Below are positions 1 through 5,153 of a stretch of 6,155 bases of DNA, one piece after another. The stretch is from Lysobacterales bacterium (GTDB lineage: Bacteria > Pseudomonadota > Gammaproteobacteria > Xanthomonadales > Xanthomonadaceae): positions 1-6,155 of the forward strand of contig JAATFS010000295.1 in NCBI GenBank assembly GCA_015655035.1, in the 5' to 3' direction. Below the pieces are notes generated by a model. That model was not told the origin of the DNA, did not search any database, and saw nothing but the letters and a program-made list of their open reading frames with translations. How positions within the stretch are numbered: the stretch's first letter is position 1; each line of letters begins with the position of its first letter. A program made the position numbers and the translations under genes.

Positions 1-476
1 CGGCCGATCACCTTGCCGTCCTTGCCAACCAGGAACTTCTCGAAGTTCCACAGCACGCCCGGCTGCGGGTTCGGCTCGATACCGAAGCCAGTCAGGCGCT
101 CGCGGAACGGACCCTCGCCCACCGCATCCGGCTGCGCGGCGATCAGCGCGCGGTACAGCGGATGCGTGGCCTCGCCAGTGACCGCGATCTTGGAAAACAG
201 CGGGAACGACACGTCGTAGGTAAGCTGGCAGAACTGCTGGATTTCGCTCTCGCTACCCGGTTCCTGGCCCTTGAAGTCGTTGGCCGGAAAACCCAGCACC
301 TCGAAGCCGGCGGCGCGCTTCTCGCGATAGAGCTTTTCCAATCCTTCGTACTGCGGCGTCAGGCCGCACTTGGAAGCCACGTTGACCACCAGCAGCACCT
401 TGCCGGCGTAATCGCCCAGGCTGGCCGGCTGGCCTTCGATGGTGGTGACGGGAAGGGTGTAGAGGGATTCGGTCAT
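1..476 (-). CDS. Glutathione peroxidase family protein (Cys type), 3' end beyond the window
   Basis: A thiol peroxidase of the glutathione peroxidase family, expected to reduce hydrogen or organic peroxides in the cytosol. About 158 residues are visible, close to the usual 160-185, so only the extreme C-terminus is missing past the left edge. The family's active-site tetrad is present: Cys37 in SKCGLTPQYEGL, Gln71 in GQEPGS, and Trp143-Asn144 in WNFEKFL. The active residue is an ordinary Cys codon, not a selenocysteine UGA. A second Cys, Cys83 (QQFCQLTY), lies 46 residues after Cys37. This is the spacing of the peroxidatic/resolving pair in 2-Cys, thioredoxin-dependent members such as yeast Gpx3 (Cys36/Cys82), so thioredoxin may be the real reductant (inference). 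No signal peptide is seen. The ATG at 476 is followed directly by the conserved N-terminus MTESLYTLPV; the Shine-Dalgarno is weak (AGG very close to the start). It lies 114 bp downstream of rmuC on the same strand, but a hairpin after rmuC suggests separate transcription. Confidence 0.95.
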   Translation of the reverse strand, partial: MTESLYTLPVTTIEGQPASLGDYAGKVLLVVNVASKCGLTPQYEGLEKLYREKRAAGFEVLGFPANDFKGQEPGSESEIQQFCQLTYDVSFPLFSKIAVTGEATHPLYRALIAAQPDAVGEGPFRERLTGFGIEPNPQPGVLWNFEKFLVGKDGKVIG

Positions 477-478
477 GG

Positions 479-506
479 CCTGTGTCTTCGCGGTAGGGGC
501 CACAGG
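479..506 (-). promoter_or_regulatory. Inverted repeat just upstream of the peroxidase start codon
   Basis: The six bases at 479-484 (CCTGTG on the plus strand) are the exact reverse complement of 501-506 (CACAGG), with a 16-base loop. In the peroxidase mRNA this hairpin would end two bases before the ATG and would contain the only purine-rich ribosome-binding candidate (ACAGG). It could affect translation or be a protein-binding site, but six base pairs can occur by chance. No sigma70-like promoter stands out in this gap. Confidence 0.2.
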
Positions 507-524
507 GTAGCGCGTGAAGCTCGC

Positions 525-545
525 TTCTCCCACTCGCGGGGAGGG
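525..545. repeat. REP-like short palindrome
   Basis: CTCCC at 527-531 pairs with GGGAG at 539-543 around a 7-base loop, and two flanking T bases can extend the stem by G-U pairing. CTCCC...GGGAG cores of this kind resemble the short intergenic palindromes (REP-type) common in high-GC gammaproteobacteria. Only one copy is in the window, so assignment to a repeat family is an inference. A further 4-bp stem, GGCG at 547-550 with CGCC at 557-560, lies next to it. Confidence 0.25.
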
Positions 546-560
546 TGGCGCGGCAACGCC

Positions 561-590
561 GGATAGGGGCGCTGTTGGCGCGCTCCATCC
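561..590 (-). terminator. Stem-loop directly after the rmuC stop codon, probable terminator
   Basis: On the minus strand, the base after the rmuC TAA (593-591) begins a hairpin. 590-587 (GGAU) pair with 564-561 (AUCC), and 586-585 and 583 pair with 565-566 and 568 (one G-U pair, one A-C mismatch at 584/567). After a bulged C at 582, 581-578 (GCGC) pair with 572-569 (GCGC). The loop is CAACA. This gives about 12 paired positions. No U-tract follows, so it is not a classic intrinsic terminator; it may instead protect the 3' end or act with Rho. It suggests that rmuC and the peroxidase gene are not a simple operon. Confidence 0.45.
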
Positions 591-2135
591 TTACTCCTCG
601 GGCGCCGCTGCGTCGCTGCCCAGCAAGGCGTTGCCTTCTTCGCTCGGCAGCGATTCCACTTCGCGCAACGTACGTGCGATCGCACGTGTGCGTACGCCGG
701 TTTTTTCGATCTGCGAGCTGGCCTGGTCGAGCTTGGCGCGCACGTTGTCGAGGACATCGCCAAACTTGCCGAACTCGGTCTTGGCCGCGCCGAGGATGCG
801 CCACACTTCGGCCGAGCGCTTCTCGATGGCCACGGTGCGAAAACCGACCTGCAGGCTGGTCAATAGCGCCAGCAGCGTGGTCGGCCCGGCCAACGTGATG
901 CGGTTGTCGCGCTGCATCGCTTCGAACAGCCCCGGGCGGCGCAGCACCTCCGCATACAGTCCCTCGGTCGGCAGGAACATCACCGCGAATTCCGTGGTGT
1001 GCGGCGCGGCCACGTACTTCTGGATCTCCCTGGCCTGCGCCTTGACCGCGCGCTCCAGCGCGTCGCCGGCCGCGCGCACGGCGTCGGTGTCGGCGCGCTC
1101 CTGTGCGTCGAGCAGGCGCTCGTAGTCCTCGCGCGGGAACTTGGCGTCGATCGGCAGCCACACCGTGGCATCGGCGGTCGAGCCTGGGAACTTCACCGCG
1201 TATTCCACGCGCTTGTTGCTGCCCGGAATGGTCTCGACGTTGCCGGCGTACTGGTCGGGCGCAAATACCTGCTCCAGCAGCCCCGCAAGCTGTACTTCGC
1301 CGAACACGCCGCGCGACTTGACGTTGGTCAGCACCCGCTGCAACCCACCCACGTCGGCAGCGAGCTTGGTCATGTCGCCCAAGCCCTGGTGCACCTGCGC
1401 CAGCATCGTGGTGACGTTGCCGAAGCTTTCGGTCAGGCGCGTCTCCAGGGTGGCGTGCAGCTTCTCGTCCACGGTCTGGCGCATCTGCTCCAGCCGGCTG
1501 GCATTGTCGGCCTGCAGACTCTTGAGCTGTTGCTCCAGGGTGGTGCGCATTTCGCCGATGCGCTGCTCGTTGCGCTGGGTCAGCTCGGTCAGGCGCTGGC
1601 CCAGTACGTCGGCAAAACGCTGCTGCGAATCGCCGGCTTCCTGCCGGCCCTTGCGCGCATCTTCGGCCAGCGCCTCGCGCAGTGCCGCCATGTGCGTGTC
1701 GGTACGCGCGATCAGGTCGGTGAGCTGCTGGCCGAACGCCTGGATGCGCGCCTCCTGTTGCTGGCCGAAGTTTTCCAGCTGCTGGCGCAGTTCGCCCAGA
1801 CGCTGCGCCAGCAGTTCACCGGTGCGCTGCTGGTTCCGGGTACTTTCCTCGCGCGCCTTGCGGGCGTCCTCGCCCAGGGCTTCGCGCAACAGATCCAGGC
1901 GCTGGTCGGTACGAGTTGACAGCTCGGCAAGGTGGCGGGAGAACACTTCCATCCGCGCATCCTGCTGACGCGCCAGGCCTTCGAGCTGCTCGCGCAGTTC
2001 GCCGCGCCCTTCCCGCTGTTCCTCGCGCAGGGTCTGCTCCAGACCGGTGGTATCGGAACGCCGCAACAATACGATCAGCTGCAGCACGAGAACGGCGGCA
2101 ACGAGGCCGGCCAGGATCAGAAAGGACGATGACAT
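591..2135 (-). CDS. rmuC: RmuC family protein, DNA recombination-limiting factor
   Basis: A 514-residue RmuC protein. E. coli RmuC has been linked genetically to limiting rearrangements at short inverted repeats, and the family's C-terminal domain is predicted to have a restriction-endonuclease-like fold. Residues 5-25 form one hydrophobic segment followed by RR, giving an N-terminal membrane anchor with the bulk of the protein cytoplasmic. Residues about 30-240 are charged, Gln/Glu/Arg/Leu-rich coiled coil with a 69-residue tandem duplication (listed separately). From about 210 to 490 lies the conserved RmuC domain: LQRVLTNVKSRGVFGEVQL (265-283), VWLPIDAKFPREDYERL (325-341, whose D330-x-K332 fits a PD-(D/E)xK-type core), FAVMFLPTEGLYAEVL (383-398), and a helix around GFRTVAIEKRSAEVW (431-445). 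The C-terminal tail is acidic and probably disordered. The ATG at 2135 puts the membrane segment at the very N-terminus, but no clear Shine-Dalgarno precedes it. It is divergent from the downstream GST-like gene. Confidence 0.95.
   Translation of the reverse strand: MSSSFLILAGLVAAVLVLQLIVLLRRSDTTGLEQTLREEQREGRGELREQLEGLARQQDARMEVFSRHLAELSTRTDQRLDLLREALGEDARKAREESTRNQQRTGELLAQRLGELRQQLENFGQQQEARIQAFGQQLTDLIARTDTHMAALREALAEDARKGRQEAGDSQQRFADVLGQRLTELTQRNEQRIGEMRTTLEQQLKSLQADNASRLEQMRQTVDEKLHATLETRLTESFGNVTTMLAQVHQGLGDMTKLAADVGGLQRVLTNVKSRGVFGEVQLAGLLEQVFAPDQYAGNVETIPGSNKRVEYAVKFPGSTADATVWLPIDAKFPREDYERLLDAQERADTDAVRAAGDALERAVKAQAREIQKYVAAPHTTEFAVMFLPTEGLYAEVLRRPGLFEAMQRDNRITLAGPTTLLALLTSLQVGFRTVAIEKRSAEVWRILGAAKTEFGKFGDVLDNVRAKLDQASSQIEKTGVRTRAIARTLREVESLPSEEGNALLGSDAAAPEE
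672..687. repeat. Perfect 16-bp palindrome inside rmuC, within a palindrome-dense patch
   Basis: Bases 672-687 read identically on both strands, centred on GCGATCGC. Two 8-bp palindromes flank or overlap it: ACGTACGT at 668-675 and GCGTACGC at 690-697. The hexamer CGTACG occurs at both 669-674 and 691-696. A run of six T (701-706) follows on the plus strand. The patch encodes RmuC residues 481-490 (VRTRAIARTL), so the peptide itself reads nearly symmetrically. It may be a fortuitous result of coding or a DNA-binding site. Confidence 0.6.
1584..1997 (-). repeat. Tandem 69-residue duplication in the RmuC coiled coil
   Basis: RmuC residues 47-115 (bases 1791-1997) and 116-184 (bases 1584-1790) align without a gap. 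By hand count 35 of 69 positions are identical. Anchors shared at the same offset are LR-QLE, QQ-AR, RTD, LREAL-EDARK, QQR and QRL-E. The period is exactly 207 bp, so the frame is kept. Divergence between the units shows it is not a recent duplication. It lengthens the coiled-coil stalk between the membrane anchor and the RmuC domain. Confidence 0.85.
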
Positions 2136-2213
2136 GCCGACAGTGTAGTCAGCCCGCGTCTCATCCGGTGCGCCGGCTTGCTACGCTGGAATGCCCTGCC
2201 CGGAGCCAACGTG
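2136..2213. promoter_or_regulatory. Divergent intergenic region between rmuC and the GST-like gene
   Basis: These 78 bp must hold the promoters of two divergent genes if both start here. I see no convincing sigma70 pair. A TACACT hexamer on the minus strand (2147-2142) could be a -10 box for rmuC but lacks a -35 match. A small CCGG-TGCG-CCGG hairpin spans 2165-2176. Confidence 0.35.
2202..2205 (+). promoter_or_regulatory. Ribosome-binding site fixing the GST-like start
   Basis: GGAG lies 8 bases before the ATG at 2214 and 5 bases before an in-frame GTG at 2211. A longer reading from a TTG at 2178 would add 12 residues unlike any GST N-terminus. The ATG at 2214 gives MLELYGKPSS, the normal start of the thioredoxin fold. 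Confidence 0.6.
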
Positions 2214-2819
2214 ATGCTGGAACTGTACGGCAAGCCATCGTCCATCAACGTGCGCAAGGTGCTGTGGCTGCTCGACGAGCTGGTCTTGCCCTGCACTCAC
2301 CATCCGCACCCGGATCCGCAGGCACTGCGTGCGTTCAATCCGAACGGGTTGGTGCCGGTGCTGCGCGATGACGACTTCGTGCTGTGGGAGTCCAACAGCA
2401 TCTGCCGCTACCTGGCCGCCCGGCAACGCCGCAGCGACCTGCTGCCGGAGACGCCGGCCGCGCGGGCGCAGGTGGAGCAATGGATGGACTGGCAGGCCAC
2501 CGACCTCAACAGCGCCTGGCGCTACGCTTTCATGGCCACGGTCCGCAACAGCCCGGCGCACACCGATGCCGCATCAATCGCCGCCAGCGTGGCAGAGTGG
2601 AACCGGCTCATGGCCGTCCTCGATGCACAGCTGCAACGCAGCGGCGCCTTCGTGGCGGGCGCGCAGTTCAGCGTGGCCGACATCGTGCTCGGGCTCTCCA
2701 CGCAGCGCTGGTATGCCAGCCCGATCGACCGTCCAGCGCTGCCTTCGGTGGCCGCCTATTACGCCAGGCTGGGCGAGCGAGCCGGTTTCCAGCGCCACGG
2801 CTGCAACGGCATTCCATAG
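2214..2819 (+). CDS. Glutathione S-transferase family protein
   Basis: A 201-residue protein with the two-domain cytosolic GST layout. The N-terminal thioredoxin-like domain (about 1-75) begins LELYGKPSSINVRKVLW, with Ser9/Ser10 at the usual catalytic-residue position. It has the cis-proline in NGLVPVL (Pro48) and the glutathione gamma-glutamyl contact in the WESNSI motif (Glu59-Ser60), followed by CRYLA. The all-helical C-terminal domain (about 85-195) carries the N-capping motif FSVADIVLG (152-160). Length and motifs indicate an intact, probably glutathione-binding enzyme; the substrate cannot be predicted. Conjugation or detoxification of electrophiles is the generic role. The stop at 2817 is followed by a weak 5-bp stem (CGGCG at 2821-2825 with CGCCG at 2845-2849). 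The divergent rmuC lies upstream. The LysE-type gene begins 98 bp downstream on the same strand, probably as a separate unit. Confidence 0.93.
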   Translation: MLELYGKPSSINVRKVLWLLDELVLPCTHHPHPDPQALRAFNPNGLVPVLRDDDFVLWESNSICRYLAARQRRSDLLPETPAARAQVEQWMDWQATDLNSAWRYAFMATVRNSPAHTDAASIAASVAEWNRLMAVLDAQLQRSGAFVAGAQFSVADIVLGLSTQRWYASPIDRPALPSVAAYYARLGERAGFQRHGCNGIP

Positions 2820-2859
2820 CCGGCGCTGAGACCTGGGAACCCGTCGCCGACACGGCATG

Positions 2860-2888
2860 CGGACAGCGATGCGTCCGGCGTTTACCAT
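2860..2888 (+). promoter_or_regulatory. Possible sigma70 promoter for the LysE-type gene
   Basis: CGGACA at 2860-2865 (4 of 6 match to TTGACA) and TACCAT at 2883-2888 (4 of 6 match to TATAAT) are 17 bases apart. They would give a leader of roughly 20-25 bases before the ATG at 2918. The matches are modest and could be chance. Confidence 0.22.
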
Positions 2889-2917
2889 CGTCGTCCCCTG
2901 CTCGGAACAACGCCGCC

Positions 2918-3544
2918 ATGCCGTGGATGGGCATTCACGATCCGTCGACCTTCGTCATCGCCGTGCTGGTGTTCCTGGCGCTGCCCGGACCCGGCACCTT
3001 TACGCTGTTGAACGCCACCGGGCGCAGCGGCGTGCGCGGCGGCTACACCGCACTGGCGGGGCTGCTGCTTGCCGACCAGATCTTGTTGTGGCTGGCGGTG
3101 GCCGGCGTGGCCGCGCTGTTGAAAGCCAACCCGATACTGTTCCACGCGGTGCAATACCTGGGCGCGGCGTATCTGGTGTGGATCGGCATCCAGCTGCTGC
3201 GACCCGCCGCCGGCCAACGCACGGGCGGCATGATCGCGCTCACGCCCGGCCACTACTTCCGCCAGGCGCTGCTGATCACCTTGCTCAATCCCAAGGCGAT
3301 CGTGTTCTACATGGCGTTCTTCCCGCTGTTCATCGATCCGGCCACGCACCGTGGGCTGAGTACGTTTGCGACCATGGCCGCGCTGATCGCCTTGCTCGGG
3401 CTTGCCTATTGCTCGTTGCTGATCGCGGTCGGCCACACGCTGACGCGGCGTTTCGCGCAGCAACCTACGCTGGCGCGCTGGCTGCGGCGCATTGCCGGGG
3501 CGTTCCTGATCGGCTTCGGAGTGCGTCTGGCGCTCGATAGTTGA
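2918..3544 (+). CDS. LysE/RhtB family amino-acid exporter
   Basis: A 208-residue inner-membrane protein of the LysE/RhtB translocator family, which exports amino acids or derivatives using ion gradients. The length is typical (200-215). Family hallmarks are the LALPGPGTFTLLNATGRSG region in TM1 (20-38, PGP at 23-25), GGYTALAGLLLAD in TM2, the helix VQYLGAAYLVWIGIQLLR (78-95), and FRQALLITLLNPKAIVFY (114-131) with the NPK motif at 124-126. About six membrane segments are visible, near 11-31, 44-66, 74-95, 115-138, 148-172 and 188-205. The ATG at 2918 is preferred: GGAA ends 10 bases upstream, and the first helix follows a short polar N-terminus. A second ATG at 2927 is possible. Homoserine/threonine-, leucine- and lysine-type exporters cannot be separated by sequence reading alone. 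The amino-acid permease gene downstream is on the same strand but 136 bp away. Confidence 0.93.
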   Translation: MPWMGIHDPSTFVIAVLVFLALPGPGTFTLLNATGRSGVRGGYTALAGLLLADQILLWLAVAGVAALLKANPILFHAVQYLGAAYLVWIGIQLLRPAAGQRTGGMIALTPGHYFRQALLITLLNPKAIVFYMAFFPLFIDPATHRGLSTFATMAALIALLGLAYCSLLIAVGHTLTRRFAQQPTLARWLRRIAGAFLIGFGVRLALDS

Positions 3545-3552
3545 GAGCGGCA

Positions 3553-3590
3553 CGGGTTTCAGGATAGTCGCGGCCTGGAGCGGCAACCCG
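3553..3590 (+). terminator. Nested stem-loop after the LysE-type gene
   Basis: Nine bases after the LysE stop, CGGGTT (3553-3558) pairs with AACCCG (3585-3590). Continuing inward, TCAGG (3559-3563) pairs with CCTGG (3574-3578, one G-U pair), leaving a 10-base loop and a 6-base one-sided bulge (3579-3584). This gives 11 pairs. No T-run follows, so it could be a Rho-type or 3'-stabilising element and not an intrinsic terminator. It supports separate transcription of the permease gene. Confidence 0.4.
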
Positions 3591-3597
3591 CAAACGG

Positions 3598-3617
3598 CGG
3601 CCCCCCCCATCCGGCCG
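3598..3617. other. C8 homopolymer framed by a short inverted repeat
   Basis: CGGCC (3598-3602) and GGCCG (3613-3617) form a 5-bp inverted repeat. A run of eight C occupies 3601-3608, about 72 bases before the permease start. No -10/-35 pair is obvious in the rest of this 136-bp gap. Confidence 0.35.
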
Positions 3618-3671
3618 ATAGCTTTGCTGCACCGCATTCGGCGACACTCGGGGGCTGTTCCCAAGCTTTCC

Positions 3672-3675
3672 GAGG
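3672..3675 (+). promoter_or_regulatory. Ribosome-binding site fixing the permease start
   Basis: GAGG sits 5 bases before the ATG at 3681. The frame is open upstream to a TTG at 3624, but those 19 residues have no Shine-Dalgarno and do not resemble a transporter N-terminus. Confidence 0.65.
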
Positions 3676-3680
3676 TCCCA

Positions 3681-5093
3681 ATGCAGTCCTGGCTCAGGCG
3701 CAAGTCCATCGATCAGGTCACCGTCCACGAGGAAGGCCGGCGCCTGGTACCGACGCTGAGCTGGCCGCATCTGATCGCGCTGGGCATCGGCGCGATCGTC
3801 GGTACCGGCATCTATACCTTGATCGGCGTGGGTGCCAACCTGGCCGGCCCCGGAGTGCTGCTGTCCTTCGCCGCAGCCGGCCTGGTCTGCGCCTGCGCGG
3901 CGCTGGCCTATGCCGAAATGGCCACGATGATGCCGGCCGCCGGCAGCGCCTATACGTATAGCTACATCTCGCTGGGCGAAACCATTGCCTGGGTGGTCGG
4001 CTGGAGCCTGATCCTGGAGTACTCACTGGTGGTCAGCACCGTGGCGGTGGGCTGGTCCGGCTATGCGGTCGGCTTCCTGCACGGCCTGGGGATCGACCTG
4101 CCGACCGCACTCACCGCCGGGCCGCACGCCGGCGGCATCGTCAATCTGCCGGCGGTGCTGATCACCTTCGTGGTCGCCGGCCTGCTGATGGCCGGGACCA
4201 AGGAAAGCGCAACGCTCAATGCGATGCTGGTGCTGATCAAGATCATCGCGCTGACGGTGTTCGTGGTCATCGCGCTGCCGCACTTCGAGACTGCGCACAT
4301 GGATCCGTTCATGCCGTTCGGCTTCGCCAAGTCGATGGGGGCCGATGGTGTCGAGCGCGGGGTGATGGCGGCGGCGGCGATCATCTTCTTTGCCTTCTAC
4401 GGCTTCGATGCGATTTCCACCGCAGCCGAGGAGACCAAGAGACCCGAGCGCGACCTGGCCATCGGCATCGTCGGCTCGATGGTCGGCTGTACGCTGATCT
4501 ACGTGCTGGTCGCGCTGGCGGCCGTGGGCGCGATGAGCTACACAGTGTTCGGCCACAGCGCCGAGCCGCTGGCGCTGATCCTGCGCGAACTCGGATCGCC
4601 GGGGGCCGCCAAGGTGATCGGCGCGGCGGCGGTGATCGCCCTGCCGACGGTGCTGCTGGCGTTCCTGTATGGCCAGAGCCGGATATTCTTCGTGATGTCG
4701 CGCGATGGCCTGCTGCCGCGCCGGCTGTCCACGGTCAATAAGCGCACCGGCACGCCGATTGCGACCACGCTGTTAACCGCGCTGCTGGTCGCGGCACTGG
4801 CCGGCGTGGCGCGGCTGGACGAGATCGCCGCGCTGGCCAATGCCGGCACGCTGGCCGCGTTCACTGCAGTGGCCGTCTGCCTGCTGGTATTGCGCAAGCG
4901 CGAGCCGCAGCGCGAACGCAAGTTCCGAACGCCGCTGGCCTGGGTAGTCGGCCCGGTTGCGATCCTGGGCTGCCTCTACCTGTTCTGGAGCCTGCCGAGC
5001 AAGACCCAGCTGTGGTTCTGCGCCTGGAACGCACTGGGCGTGCTCGCCTACCTGGCCTACGGCCGTCGCCACAGCCGGCTCGCGGCCGGGTAA
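3681..5093 (+). CDS. APC-superfamily amino-acid permease, cationic amino acid transporter type
   Basis: A 470-residue inner-membrane secondary transporter that probably takes up amino acids. It has the long run of hydrophobic helices expected of a 12-TM APC protein. The cytoplasmic N-terminus (MQSWLRRKSIDQ) resembles the cationic amino acid transporter/YfnA-like branch. TM1 carries the unwound substrate-binding motif GIGAIVGTGIY (35-45). The TM2-TM3 region has LAYAEMATMMPAAGSAYTYSY (75-95). TM6 and the following loop have FFAFYGFDAISTAAEETKRP (236-255), and the loop after TM8 has SRIFFVMSRDGLLP (333-346). The tail has KFRTPL (414-419) before the last two helices. The start is set by the GAGG at 3672. 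The gene converges on the mannosidase gene with a 60-bp gap holding a stem-loop. The substrate is unknown, as branch members move basic, branched-chain or other amino acids. No break or missing segment is seen. Confidence 0.94.
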   Translation: MQSWLRRKSIDQVTVHEEGRRLVPTLSWPHLIALGIGAIVGTGIYTLIGVGANLAGPGVLLSFAAAGLVCACAALAYAEMATMMPAAGSAYTYSYISLGETIAWVVGWSLILEYSLVVSTVAVGWSGYAVGFLHGLGIDLPTALTAGPHAGGIVNLPAVLITFVVAGLLMAGTKESATLNAMLVLIKIIALTVFVVIALPHFETAHMDPFMPFGFAKSMGADGVERGVMAAAAIIFFAFYGFDAISTAAEETKRPERDLAIGIVGSMVGCTLIYVLVALAAVGAMSYTVFGHSAEPLALILRELGSPGAAKVIGAAAVIALPTVLLAFLYGQSRIFFVMSRDGLLPRRLSTVNKRTGTPIATTLLTALLVAALAGVARLDEIAALANAGTLAAFTAVAVCLLVLRKREPQRERKFRTPLAWVVGPVAILGCLYLFWSLPSKTQLWFCAWNALGVLAYLAYGRRHSRLAAG

Positions 5094-5112
5094 CGGCGGT
5101 GCAAGTTCGGCA

Positions 5113-5151
5113 GATCAGGCCTCCAACGGGTACTTCCGCCAGAGGCCGATC
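5113..5151. terminator. Inverted repeat in the convergent gap, probable bidirectional terminator
   Basis: GATC (5113-5116) and GGCCT (5118-5122), split by one bulged A, pair with AGGCC (5143-5147) and GATC (5148-5151). This makes a 9-bp stem with a 20-base loop that can itself form a 3-bp stem (CGG 5127-5129 with CCG 5136-5138). It starts 20 bases after the permease stop and ends 2 bases before the mannosidase stop codon on the other strand, so it is well placed for both genes. There is no T-run on either strand. Confidence 0.45.
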
Positions 5152-5153
5152 GC

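Noticed and set aside
253..1161. Minus-strand open frame of 302 codons spanning the end of rmuC and the start of the peroxidase gene
   Set aside because: It is out of frame with both real genes and gives an Arg/Ala/Gly-rich product with no motif. It is a high-GC shadow.
999..1919. Long plus-strand open frame (306 codons) antisense to rmuC
   Set aside because: It lies wholly inside rmuC, which has clear family motifs. Its Leu/Gln/His-rich product is the usual antisense image of a GC-rich Gln/Arg/Leu coiled coil, and it has no ribosome-binding site or recognisable domain.
2384..2917. N-terminal extension of the LysE-type gene by 178 codons
   Set aside because: The added stretch is the GST-like gene read in another frame. 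The exporter motifs and a normal family length begin at the ATG at 2918.
3625..3648. TTGCTG as a -35 box for the permease gene
   Set aside because: No -10-like hexamer occurs 16-18 bases downstream; the nearest AT-containing hexamer is spaced at about 12 bases.
2882..3709. Minus-strand open frame of 275 codons opposite the LysE-type gene
   Set aside because: Its product is rich in His, Gln and Arg, as expected for the antisense of a Leu/Ala-rich membrane protein, and it has no recognisable domain.
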